A DNA stretch of 64,000 nucleotides from Sycon ciliatum. Lineage: Eukaryota; Porifera; Calcarea; Leucosolenida; Sycettidae. The stretch is from NCBI RefSeq assembly GCF_964019385.1, contig NC_088655.1, positions 3,761,064-3,825,063 of the forward strand, written 5' to 3'. This document shows, in pieces, positions 34,207-43,634 of the stretch (the stretch's first letter is position 1; every line of letters starts with the position of its first letter). Made by a program: the position numbers and the translations under genes. The notes beneath the pieces were generated by a model. It was given only the letters and a program-made list of their open reading frames with translations, did no database searches and had not been told where the DNA came from.

Positions 34207-36262
34207 TGTATGTATATGTATGTATATGTATGTGTGTTGTTCCCTACGTAGCCGGACAAACTCTTGTTTTTGTGTCCCGGGCGCCATGGGGCGGCGTTCT
34301 CCCATTCTCTCTCCACTGCCCCTCCGGGCCCACGTGGCTGTGACTCGACAGGGCAGGGCAAGTGTGTGTATGGCGCATGGTGTGTGCTGGCATGTCTGTA
34401 TAAATATGTTGGAGAGGAATTTGTTCACCCACAACGTTGACGGAAAACCATGCTAGGTGTTGCTGGAATGTATGGAGTCTGCGAGCACTTACAATAACTT
34501 ACGTCATGTCACAACAAAGAACGGTGCAGTGTTTGACCCTCATGTAAACATGATGGTGATGGTACCTCACCTAAGCTACCCATGAAGCTAGAAAGAACAT
34601 CGGGTCAACAGAATTGTACCAGAGGAAAGCATCTATTGCCCGAACTTCTTCATATGAAATGAACAATACCCTTCTCCATAGAGACAACATGCAGATGAAG
34701 TGTATGGACAAATAATATATAAATAGGCCATTCACTGAGGGCATGGAATAATCTCTACGTGTAGATTGGATAGACACATGCACGTCTGCAAGGAAAGCAT
34801 TTGTTCATGGGTTAGTTCATGGGCTGATTGAGTTCACATGGACTAAGTTCATAATGCCATCTCTCCTGAGCAGCGAAATTTCAAAACATACGACATTATT
34901 TCGTTCGCTAATCTCCGCTACTCGTCGTCTCACCTGGCTTCAGAAGATGTTACGAGAGATAGGAGAGTCTCCAGCAGGCAGCGCATCCATCTTCAGGAAG
35001 TGGAAAGAGCAAACGGCATGGTCCTTGGTTGAGGTAAATGCTGAACGTTTGATTTGTCCCAACCAAGATTTCAGCACTTGGTTCGTCACGATTTTCGCGT
35101 GCCAGCTAACGTCTCCGCACTCCAGCTTTCCCCTGTCGGTGTCACGTCCCAGTACACAACGGAGAGGACTACTAATAAACAGTTCACGGCACTAACAGCA
35201 TTGAACACAGTACTTCTTTCACTTCGTGAATACAAGAAGACAACTGAAAATGACACCGTGATTCTGCAGTGATCGACCTTCTCTCTCACGGAGCTAAGCA
35301 GAATGTGCGTCATCACCTGTAGTCGCCATGGAAACGGGATCAGGAAATCGGCGATATGGCAAGTTTCCCTTGCCGTACGCAAGCGAGAGATATACCATCG
35401 GAACCGATATCCAATTGTCTTTCATCTGAGCCCTACTTGAAAAATCGATGCACTTCCCCTTTAAGAGTAACTATAATTATGTCCATATGTCCTTTTCCTT
35501 TCTACTTTTATTATTGGCTCAATACCCGAGTTTAAAAGAGAAAACATTATTTCTTCTATTCATTACTTGATTTCTTTTCCACTTCAGTAAAAATATTATT
35601 TCATTGCCAAATTAGTTTGAGTTACCTTTGAAAATATTCATGTTCAACTGTCTTCGTAATCATCATACTCGTCCAACCGATGTCACCCTCACCCTGCGAA
35701 TGATCAGCTCATCTCTCCCATAGCTCCACTTCTCCTTCCATCATGACCGAGCATCAACTATACATCGATTTAGAGCATTATCCATAGCCTGCAGTCATAT
35801 CATGCCTGCTAAAATCCAGAGGTCATGACTTCGTAACATGCATAATGTTCAAATGTAATGTACATGCACACGGAGTTTTGCGGACTACCCGCCACTATCT
35901 CGTCCACCCCGGGATACCTGATGAAGGCTGATTCACTCGCATCTTCTGCTACATGATTTTACTGTGTCAGTGTGAGAAAGAACTTTGAAGAAGACGAGTT
36001 CGAGCATACAATACTGTATTGCCATGATTAATTTCTACCCTGCTTTTCATTGAAAACACTATCTGCATGACCTCCGAACCCTTTACCATACAGACCACCA
36101 GCACTGATCAGGTGCATTGAACACAATTGTATAGCCTACATACTAGAACTGTGGTATAATCGTGTAGTTATGCTCCTACCTCCGAGAGGATGCCAAATTA
36201 TGCTCCAAATTTTCTACCACCAAATTATGCTAATAATTATGCCGGCATAATCCGCTGGTGCC

Positions 36263-36934
36263 TATCATGTAGCCAGTGAAACTGACTGATTTGGCTACTG
36301 GGGGCGGGGTGACAACTGGTGGCGAAGTGAAAGTCATGCCTGCATACGACATGAGTGGGTTGCTATGCACCCACATACTGAAGCAATAGCAAAGTCACAC
36401 CTTAGTGGATCCAAAAATAGAAATCTCATGTCAACTTACTACTCCCTGGCCGTTTTTGACGTCATCACTTTCAAGCCCTATTGGCAGTGTGTTCACTGCA
36501 TTGTGATGGTATTTTCATGTTCACGTATTATACTAAAATAATTGTACTGTAAAGCGTGAAATTTTCGCGGCGTTTTTAGTTCGCGTTTTCAGAATCCGGA
36601 CAGGTTTGCATTCATGCTAAACCTTTCATGGATCTCCTTTTCGCGCTGTCTAAATTTCGCGATTTCCACGTGGTCGCGAATTTCGCAGAAATTAGACCAT
36701 CGCAATAATTTCACGGTTTACAGTAGCTAGGTTCGTACTGCAGCGCTAGTGCTGGACTAGCAGCTGACAGGAATAAATCGTCATCGATGTTCTTCAAAAT
36801 AAAATTAATATGTTGCCCTTGAAGTACAATCATGTTTCAAGGTTACCCAACGTGTATCTGTGTAGTGCGACAGATGACTGCGGCAGCGTGTCGTGATGAG
36901 TTCATCTGGGACCAGAGGCGTTATGAGTAGCCTA
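36263..36934. other. spacer between the two inverted 1,010-base elements
   Basis: About 670 bases. GGGCTTGAAAGTG near 36470 (inverted) also occurs at 32607, hinting at an older shared repeat. A 177-base element sits at 36547. No gene. Confidence 0.45.
36547..36723. mobile_element. 177-base TA-flanked inverted-repeat element
   Basis: Ends CTGTAAAGCGTGAAATT and inverted CTGTAAACCGTGAAATT with TA on both sides. The interior is rich in TTTCGCG/CGCGAA. Mariner-like MITE. Confidence 0.75.
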
Positions 36935-37944
36935 GACACCAGCGGATTATGCCGGCATAATTATTGGCATAATTTGGTGGTTGAAAATTTGGAGCATAAT
37001 TTGGCATCCTCTCGGAGGTAGGAGCATAACTACACGACTATACCACAGTTCTAGTATGTAGGCTATACAATTGTGTACAATGCACCTGATCAGTGCTGGT
37101 GGTCTGTATGGTAAAGGGTTCGGAGGTCATGCAGATAGTGTTTTCAATGAAAAGCAGGGTAGAAAATTAATCATGGCAATACAGTATTGTATGCTCGAAC
37201 TCGTCTTCTTCAAAGTTCTTTCTCACACTGACACAGTAAAATCATGCAGCAGAAGATGCGAGTGAATCAGCCTTCATCAGGTATCCCGGGGTGGACGAGA
37301 TAGTGGCGGGTAGTCCGCAAAACTCCGTGTGCATGTACATTACATTTGAACATTATGCATGTTACGAAGTCATGACCTCTGGATTTTAGCAGCAATGATA
37401 TGACTGCAGGCTATGGATAATGCTCTAAATCGATGTATAGTTGATGCTCGGTCATGATGGAAGGAGAAGTGGAGCTACGGGAGAGATGAGCTGATCATTC
37501 GCAGGGTGAGGGTGACATCGGTTGGACGAGTATGATGATTACGAAGACAGTTGAACATGAATATTTTCAAAGGTAACTCAAACTAATTTGGCAATGAAAT
37601 AATATTTTTACTGAAGTGGAAAAGAAATCAAGTAATGAATAGAAGAATTAATGTTTTCTCTTTTAAACTCGGGTATTGAGCCAATAATAAAAGTAGAAAG
37701 GAAAAGGACATATGGACATATAGTTACTCTTAACTCGTTTCCATAATTATGTCCTTTTCCTTTCTACTGTTTTCTCTTTTCCATGTTGATCTCTAACATA
37801 CATGGACACCTTGGTACAACAAAGTGAATATACATGTATATCCCCGGGTGCCAAAGCATAATAATTATGAAGATTTGACGAGCGTAATGCGAGAATCAAT
37901 GAAAGCATAATTCCATGATTTCACGAGCATAATCCGCTGGAGCC
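36935..37944. mobile_element. 1,010-base TA-flanked element, copy 2, inverted and intact
   Basis: Same ends and length as copy 1 after subtracting its insertion. The two differ at only scattered positions by eye, so they form a large, young-looking palindrome. Ends with GGAGCC then TA at 37945-37946. Confidence 0.8.
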
Positions 37945-38164
37945 TAGAGTAGCCCCGTATAGTACAGTCACGACTCCAGCCAGGTGTGAAACACAGGTAT
38001 CATAATGAGTGCGGCACGTAGTACGTTTAATAATTATAGTCATGTAATTATTATTCTTGCACAGGAGCTTGCCAGGTTCCCCTGCTTGATCATGTCAGAA
38101 CTGGAAGTAACAGCTGCTGCCACGACTGGAGACAGCAGCAGTTTACAGCATCCCTGAAGCCAGC

Positions 38165-38190
38165 GGGGGGGGGGGGGGGGGGGGGGGGGG
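38165..38190 (+). repeat. run of 26 G
   Basis: Uninterrupted guanines, an obvious quadruplex-prone and assembly-error-prone site. Confidence 0.95.
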
Positions 38191-38557
38191 CTGTGCCACA
38201 CGTGCGCACCAGTGGCCTGAGATGCCGTGATACCAACAAACCCAATGCAGAACACAAAAGGTATACATGTACATGTAAGTCCATGGTGCTCAGAAAGAAC
38301 CAGGACGGGAATATCTCATGACGAATACAGAGCAGGGTGGCTACATGTACATGTACAGTGTCAGTGTATTGATAACGGATATTCGGAAATTTCAGAGCAC
38401 TGATAAATAATCGTATTCGGGAGGGACATCACCATTGGCAGGCTCGCATGCACGGAAAAAAGCCTGTGCCGGCTGACACACAACGTGTGTACACGTGTGT
38501 CAACGCGGGAACATACGCATATGCACTGGCACGCACTCCCTCACAATAACACTGATA

Positions 38558-38852
38558 CCGTAAAGTACCATTGATCCGCCCCCTCTCTAATTCCCGCCCC
38601 CTGTCGATTTTCTCCTTGTGAAGCGACTTCGGCGTATACAACAAAATATGATGTTGAACCGACGCATGCACTGCTGTACACAATACTTGCCAATCCAGGA
38701 TGAAAATGTGCACAATCCAGCACATTGAGTCTGATCCTCTACGTTGTTGTACATCGTACTGCACTTGACAGCCTTGATCTAATTCCCGCCCCCTGCCGAA
38801 AACCCAGCTGGGAAGCGACATGGCGTGGGGGCGGATCAATGGTACTTTACGG
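38558..38852. mobile_element. 295-base TA-flanked element, copy 2
   Basis: Same as the copy at 32015 with a handful of changes. In the ends CCGTT has become CCATT and, at the other end, AACGG has become AATGG, so the two ends still match each other. Confidence 0.8.
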
Positions 38853-39152
38853 TACGCACACGCAGTTGCCATGGTACACCACAGAGCCATAGCTAGCGCA
38901 CAATCATTGTACTAGTAACCCCCCACACACACACTCGGACGCACTTCCTCGCATGCAACTTGTAAGTGTGACGCACGCCAAGACAATCAACCCGTACCTC
39001 GACTGGATGAGTTTTAAAGACGATGAACTTTTGCTTGGAATACCGGATTTCAACACATGACTTAGTAGCCGAATCTGCTAATATAATAAAATATTATAAA
39101 ATATTATCAATACGAAGTAGTGGTTGCGACTTCGGCGATGATTTGTAAGATG
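38853..39152. other. gene-free stretch
   Basis: Nothing recognised; short ATTATAAAAT repeats near 39085. Confidence 0.4.
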
Positions 39153-39369
39153 ATTTGTAAGAAAGGTTTCCTCAGCCTACTCAAGCTCAACTGATGAGGG
39201 GTGAATTCCCCGAAACACTGTGTATTGAGCAGGGAGTGGTGCTTTCTTGCAGGTTTGCCGAGTCGAAGGTTCGATGGACTTCTCGTGTGCTCTGGATGGC
39301 AGTCGTGAGTCAGTCAAGTGTCAAGTATAGCGCGAGCTCCGGTGTGGGGAGCAAACCTTTCTTACAAAT
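39153..39369. mobile_element. 217-base segment bounded by 17-base inverted repeats
   Basis: ATTTGTAAGAAAGGTTT at 39153-39169 returns exactly inverted at 39353-39369. On the left an extra GATGATTTGTAAG copy precedes it. A hammerhead motif lies near the left end. Flanks are ATTATC-rich on both sides but I cannot define a target duplication. Confidence 0.5.
39185..39230 (+). ncRNA. hammerhead ribozyme motif with minimal stem III
   Basis: Stem I GCTCAA (39185-39190) pairs perfectly with TTGAGC (39225-39230). CTGATGA is at 39191-39197. Stem II GGGG with CCCC closes around TGAATT. GAAA is at 39212-39215. CACTGTG then leaves only a two- or three-base-pair stem III, and TA at 39223-39224 gives the cleavage position. 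All invariant core bases are there. Such tiny stem III forms are known in retroelement hammerheads, which can work as tandem dimers; I see only one copy here. Confidence 0.65.
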
Positions 39370-39904
39370 ATTATCAATATTAATAATATGCAATGATGGT
39401 ATACGACGGTGATTGCACCAGGATAAAACGTGATGGAAATTCGAATGATATTATTTGCATTGCATACGTAGCACTTCAGTGGAGTGAATGTGTGTCCACA
39501 ATGTGACTAGCCTTTTCTAAATCCAAGGTGTTCAAAAATACAATCAGTAGATCGTGTATGGTGCAGAACTCAGGTACATTGTATATGCCTCAAGGAAAAC
39601 GACGATATTCAGTGCATTCAAGTTTCAAGATCAAGGCTAAGACGGAAAAGACGCACATGGCAAACGCAGACGAGAGAAAGTCAACGGAACTTCTCACGCT
39701 CCGGAATACAGGATAAAAATTAATGATGAGTGAATGAGGCCCGTGAATTATTCAAGTCAGTCACCCGTTATAGCGGCTGGCATGGCACGAGCCTCAGATG
39801 GACCAGAATTTCAAAAAATTCACGTGTGAATCAGACAGTGAATAGTGAACCTGCCTAAGATGTACACTAAAATGTTAGGTGAAGGCCAGTATCAATCTTA
39901 CTTT
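39370..39904. other. 3' flank of family member 3
   Basis: Probably includes the 3' untranslated region of the minus-strand gene that ends at 39905. A GTAAG donor-like site lies just after the stop. No poly(A) signal is clear. Confidence 0.35.
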
Positions 39905-41038
39905 TCAGCCGCATTGATGCGCAGCGGTTGCCTTGGATCGCAGTAAGTACGTTGTGTGATTGCCGCAGCGCTTCGAGTTGGCACACACTGACTTGCACAT
40001 GCGACGAAGCGGTTGGCCGGGGCAGTTCAGGTATGCCAGCTGATTCTCGGGGGTCCACCACGATGTAGGCATTCCTTCGATGATGTGGAACTCAGTTGCA
40101 CGCTGTGGCGCGTGAGTCATCTGCCTGTAGTGAATTCTCGGCTCCTTCTCCTTACACACCTTGCGCAGCTCTTCCGTTGATGTGGAACTGTTTGCTCGCC
40201 AGTTTCTCGCACGAAGATCTGGCACGGATGGACTGTTATGCTTTCCTGCCGAGAAGGCTAGCGGGTAATGGAATGGCTTGGAGACCAGACGATAGCGACA
40301 GTGGCAAGTGCCCGTGCTGCCTGAGACTGTGCATGGGCCAGCGGGCACCTTCAGGAATATTGTGCCATTGATGCACGGGTTGTCAGTGGAGGCAAGCTTA
40401 CCCAGAAAATGGGGCACGCTTCTCGCATTGGCTGTTTTCACATTAAAATCGGACTTCATCTGAAGAAACTTATACGCTTTTCGTCCAGTCTTCGCATAGA
40501 TTGCAACAGCTTCATATCTATTGACCATATCATTATGTTCAGGTAATTTCAGGATATACAGCTGACTACGCTCTAGAGGCGAGCAGCCTGGAGAAAACGT
40601 AACGTTCCCTTTCTTGTTTATTCCAAGAACGCACGGCATATCCGGAGCATTCAAAACAACTGGGACGCCTTCGTGTCTTTTCTTACGGTGATCACGGCCT
40701 GGGGGAACCAGTAGCTCAGTCTGCACGCGCTGCGCTGAAGCTGATCCACGAAGCTTTCCATTGGAATCCGCCAGATTTTCGTTGGGATCTACTATTATAA
40801 CCATATCATTGGAAGAGGATCGGCCTGATCGCAGCGGAGTGCCGGGTGTCGCATCTGCACCACCTGATAAACATGTGGCTACCAGCAGCACCAGTATTCT
40901 TACAGACACAGAGACGAACTGAGCATAGCTGCCACCCTGTGATATGCACCGACTGTCTGCAGGGTTTGGACGGGCTGGAGTCGTGTTGGCCGCACGTACA
41001 GCAGCAATGGATACACTGTCAATGGCGCTTGGCTTCAT
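39905..41038 (-). CDS. secreted cysteine-rich protein, family member 3
   Basis: A single-exon frame of 377 residues, the longest of the family. About 40 residues precede a hydrophobic segment (VRILVLLVATCLSGG) that should be the signal sequence; no internal ATG lies closer, so the start is either the first ATG or lies in an unseen upstream exon. The mature protein has N-glycosylation sites (NVT, NGT, NSS, NHT). Landmarks shared with member 2 are PVVLN, PGC followed by LERSQLYILKLP, NGTIF before GPC, a C-x-C near HCRYRL, YPLAF, FHI and WW at 327-328. The C-terminal block is CP at 339 then C at 348, 352 and 358 (spacing 8, 3, 5), again with 19 residues after it. An approximately 60-residue segment between signal and PVVLN is unique and ends in basic residues (RDHRKKRH) that look like a furin-type processing site. 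The family is unrecognised. Confidence 0.82.
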   Translation of the reverse strand: MKPSAIDSVSIAAVRAANTTPARPNPADSRCISQGGSYAQFVSVSVRILVLLVATCLSGGADATPGTPLRSGRSSSNDMVIIVDPNENLADSNGKLRGSASAQRVQTELLVPPGRDHRKKRHEGVPVVLNAPDMPCVLGINKKGNVTFSPGCSPLERSQLYILKLPEHNDMVNRYEAVAIYAKTGRKAYKFLQMKSDFNVKTANARSVPHFLGKLASTDNPCINGTIFLKVPAGPCTVSGSTGTCHCRYRLVSKPFHYPLAFSAGKHNSPSVPDLRARNWRANSSTSTEELRKVCKEKEPRIHYRQMTHAPQRATEFHIIEGMPTSWWTPENQLAYLNCPGQPLRRMCKSVCANSKRCGNHTTYLLRSKATAAHQCG

Positions 41039-41232
41039 CCCGCCGGTATGCGCGTAAATGCAGTTAGAAAGACTGTATCAACACTCTCAACACTAGAGAG
41101 TGTGGGGAGTGATGTCTGAAACGTATTACAGGTTTGATTGAGAGAATCGCAACAGAAAACGAAGGCTAAGTTGCTGAATGACTCTCAGTAGCACAATCAC
41201 TCTATGAGCTGCTTTAAAACAAGACGAAGAGC

Positions 41233-41239
41233 TTTTATA
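41233..41239 (-). promoter_or_regulatory. TATA box of family member 3
   Basis: Minus-strand CTATAAAAGC, about 195 bases before the ATG. This is the best TATA match among the three family genes. A small hairpin (ACACTCTC...GAGAGTGT) lies between it and the ATG at 41078-41103. Confidence 0.5.
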
Positions 41240-42951
41240 GTGTTTTGGCTGAATGAACTCAACTGAAGGCAGTACATCGAGTGGCTTCCATTTTATAATC
41301 TGTATTGCAGGGTTTTGGACAAATGGGGACGGATCTACCAGGTAGACGGACGGCATGGTATACCCGGTGACCGAAGCTGAGGTCATGCAACCAGGAACTA
41401 CGCACTGCAATCCCAGCTCCCATGCAAAAAGACTGCAAATCACCAATTGATCAGAGAAATTAACACAGATGTTAGACTAGGGAAATTCGAAATCCCCACC
41501 TGTGACTCAGGACTACCTTGAGTCCAGTTCAGTTCATCTTTCACATCGCGCACAACAGCTTTTAGCGGATACGTACACAGTTCAAAAAAGGGTGGTGCGT
41601 TATAGCACGTATGGATATGGATACAACGATTATTTCAACATTTGTACGTACGCAGTACGGTTGTCAAAATGACAGCATGCAGAGAAGCAGGTTAGAAACA
41701 CGTCTGATAGGTGATTTCTCGACTTTGACGGCCTGCCAGTAAACAGAGCAGCCTCCGTGGACTGGACTGAATGGATTTCACGCATAGTAGTAAGCGTTGG
41801 CCAGTGTCATTGCTGGGACGGAGTAAATTTCACCCTGCCGAGGCCACAGTTCCATATATTGGTACAGCTTCATCAGCCTGTGCACAGCTTGCTGGACCGT
41901 GCTTACGGAGATTGTGGCACAGTCCATTATTGGGCCTTTGAAACTCGGAAAACAGCGTTTTGGCCACTGTGCATGTGCCCGGCTGCATTGTACATGCACT
42001 GTCCGTGCACGCTGTGTTTGTGAACGGAGAAATGACTAACACCAAATACAGGCACTGCACTGTTGGTTAGGATAGACTTGGATTTGGAAGAGAAACACAT
42101 GAACGCACACTACCTTCCACTCTTCCAGAGTTGTTGGCATAAGACTCATGCCGAACGTATCATTCAATAGAGAGTATATTGAGGAGGCGTTTGAATTAGG
42201 GCGTACTGCCCTTTCTAAAAAATGGGAGTAACTTAGAATGAGAATTTGTCACAGTAGGTTCAGGACTACGGGGACTGTAAAGCACACACAGCGTTTCCTG
42301 TTATTCCTTGATGGCTGGAATGCGGACCTCCGCAACACAAGGTATTACGTACATGTACAGGTACATGAGCGTCTGGGCGCTGCGTCTTGTTACGATTACC
42401 AGTTCTTCTTCTGCCGCCCCATGGTCCGCCCAAAATTGCATTGGTAGCATTAAAAAGTTATGTGAATCAGAGTCTGGCGTGTGATGTGCACTATTCCGTT
42501 CCCATAGATGTACTTCATCTAGTTGTTTACTCTTCACGTTGTAGTGTGTGTTTGCGGGAAAAAACCTTTTTCCAAGACAGGAATGCTGAAAAGGTCGTAG
42601 CTGAGTAGAATAATGTAAGACACGTTGGTTTTGGCCTGTATTGATCCTCTACGCTGACGCACACGTTGGCTGAACCACGGACACACCACACATCTAGAAG
42701 CTGTTCGATCAAGCCAATCCAAACCCACCACGAACACCGTGGAGACAATTATGGTCTAGCTCAGCTGCGTCATATCGCCCAAAGTGAAAGTCACTCATTC
42801 TTCAGGAAACACCCGTACAACCGGAGCATGAACACTGGCGGGAAACCCCCTCAGAGGCCTTGCCGTTATCTCTTTGCCTTGAGGTGGAAGAACCTTCCAT
42901 TCGTGCGTCATAAACGAACATTCGACTTCTCGCCTGGTCACCTATGGCAGC
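41240..42951. other. gene-free stretch
   Basis: Frames up to about 120 codons on both strands but none with a recognisable domain. Nothing else noted. Confidence 0.35.
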
Positions 42952-42981
42952 ACCCTCATACAATAACCTCATACAATACCC

Positions 42982-43052
42982 TCCACATGTATCAAAGGAG
43001 GCGAAATCGCCTGTTTGTGGTGCGACGTTAAAATAAACTTCTACAACAACAA
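42982..43052 (+). repeat. SINE-like 3' end, fifth copy
   Basis: CACATGTATCAAAGGAGGCG, hairpin GGCGAAATCGCC, CTGTTTGTGGTGCGACGTTA, AAATAAAC, then CAACAACA. It matches the minus-strand copy at 11438. Confidence 0.6.
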
Positions 43053-43130
43053 CCCTCATACAATACCCTCATACAATACCCTCATACAATACCTTCATAC
43101 AATACCCTCATACAATACCCTCATACAATA
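43053..43130 (+). repeat. 13-base tandem repeat, six copies
   Basis: Unit CCCTCATACAATA repeated in register with one variant; two further loose copies lie before the SINE-like piece at 42952-42980, so the SINE-like sequence has split the array or been duplicated with it. Confidence 0.85.
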
Positions 43131-43234
43131 CTGCCATGCATGTACATGTGCATGCGAGCAAGTGCGTAATGTCAATAATTGGAATATATCATGTGTGAAG
43201 AAGAATGCTGAACGGATTCTGCTCCGATGACGAC

Positions 43235-43300
43235 AGCACCATAGGTGTATTGGTAGAGCATAGCTGGACCGGTAAGTTCTGGTTCGAGTCCTGGTGGCGA
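43235..43300 (+). repeat. tRNA-derived SINE head
   Basis: A-box-like TAGGTGTATTGGTAGAGC at 43242 and B box GGTTCGAGTCC at 43281-43291, at tRNA spacing. The D stem and acceptor stem do not pair well, so it is a SINE or tRNA relic, not a working tRNA. Confidence 0.5.
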
Positions 43301-43544
43301 TATTGGCGGCTCTCGGCACCTACCCATACTACCAAGTATGTTGCTACGTGAGAGTTGTTCACAAGTACAAGTATGTGATGTGTGATAATGATTGTCTACA
43401 TGCATGTGTTAGTATAGAGGCAGTGAGCTTAGGTTCTGCGAATGTGCTCAATACCTGAGTCAGGCAGAGCGGTGTACATAAAGGCACACAATGAGAGAAC
43501 TTTGCCAAATTCCGCTGTGACTCAGAGTTTCATTGTGTGCCTTT

Positions 43545-43634
43545 GTATGTGGCAGTATTGGTAGATTGAGTATGTGGTAGTATGGGTAGATTGAGTATGT
43601 GGCAGTATGGGTAGATTGAGTATGTGGTAGTATT
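43545..43634 (+). repeat. 25-base tandem repeat, about 3.5 copies
   Basis: Unit TATGTGGCAGTATGGGTAGA plus TTGAG, alternating GGCAG and GGTAG. Confidence 0.85.

Larger units (their letters stand above)
32951..35460. mobile_element. 2.5 kb foldback element with TTAA duplication
   Basis: Begins AGGGGAAGTGCATCGATTTT and ends with its complement; TTAA flanks both ends (32947-32950, 35461-35464). The arms (32951-33562 and 34855-35460) are about 610 bases and nearly identical. The 1.3 kb centre holds TG and GA microsatellites and no recognised gene. TTAA is the piggyBac-type duplication. The uninterrupted site is seen in the other 1,010-base copy as CTCTTAACTCG. Confidence 0.8.
32739..36262. mobile_element. 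1,010-base TA-flanked element, copy 1, interrupted
   Basis: Ends GGCTCCGGCGGATTATGC and inverted GGCACCAGCGGATTATGC, flanked by TA. Removing the TTAA-flanked insertion at 32951-35464 leaves 1,010 bases, exactly the length of the inverted copy at 36935-37944. No transposase is evident. Confidence 0.8.

Noticed and set aside
33673-34456. Long frames on both strands with TH, CV and RE repeats
   Set aside because: They are driven by TG and GA microsatellites in the centre of the foldback element.
33029-35382. Identical predicted proteins on opposite strands
   Set aside because: They are the two arms of the 2.5 kb foldback element, not duplicated genes.
39185-39230. Box C/D snoRNA reading of the TGATGA motif
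   Set aside because: The C box lacks the preceding purine, and no D box or terminal stem is placed correctly; the hammerhead core explains all parts better.
43053-43130. CRISPR-like array
   Set aside because: The 13-base units are directly adjacent without unique spacers, and the context is a eukaryotic genome.
43235-43300. Working tRNA gene
   Set aside because: A and B boxes are present but the D and acceptor stems fail to pair; better read as a SINE head.
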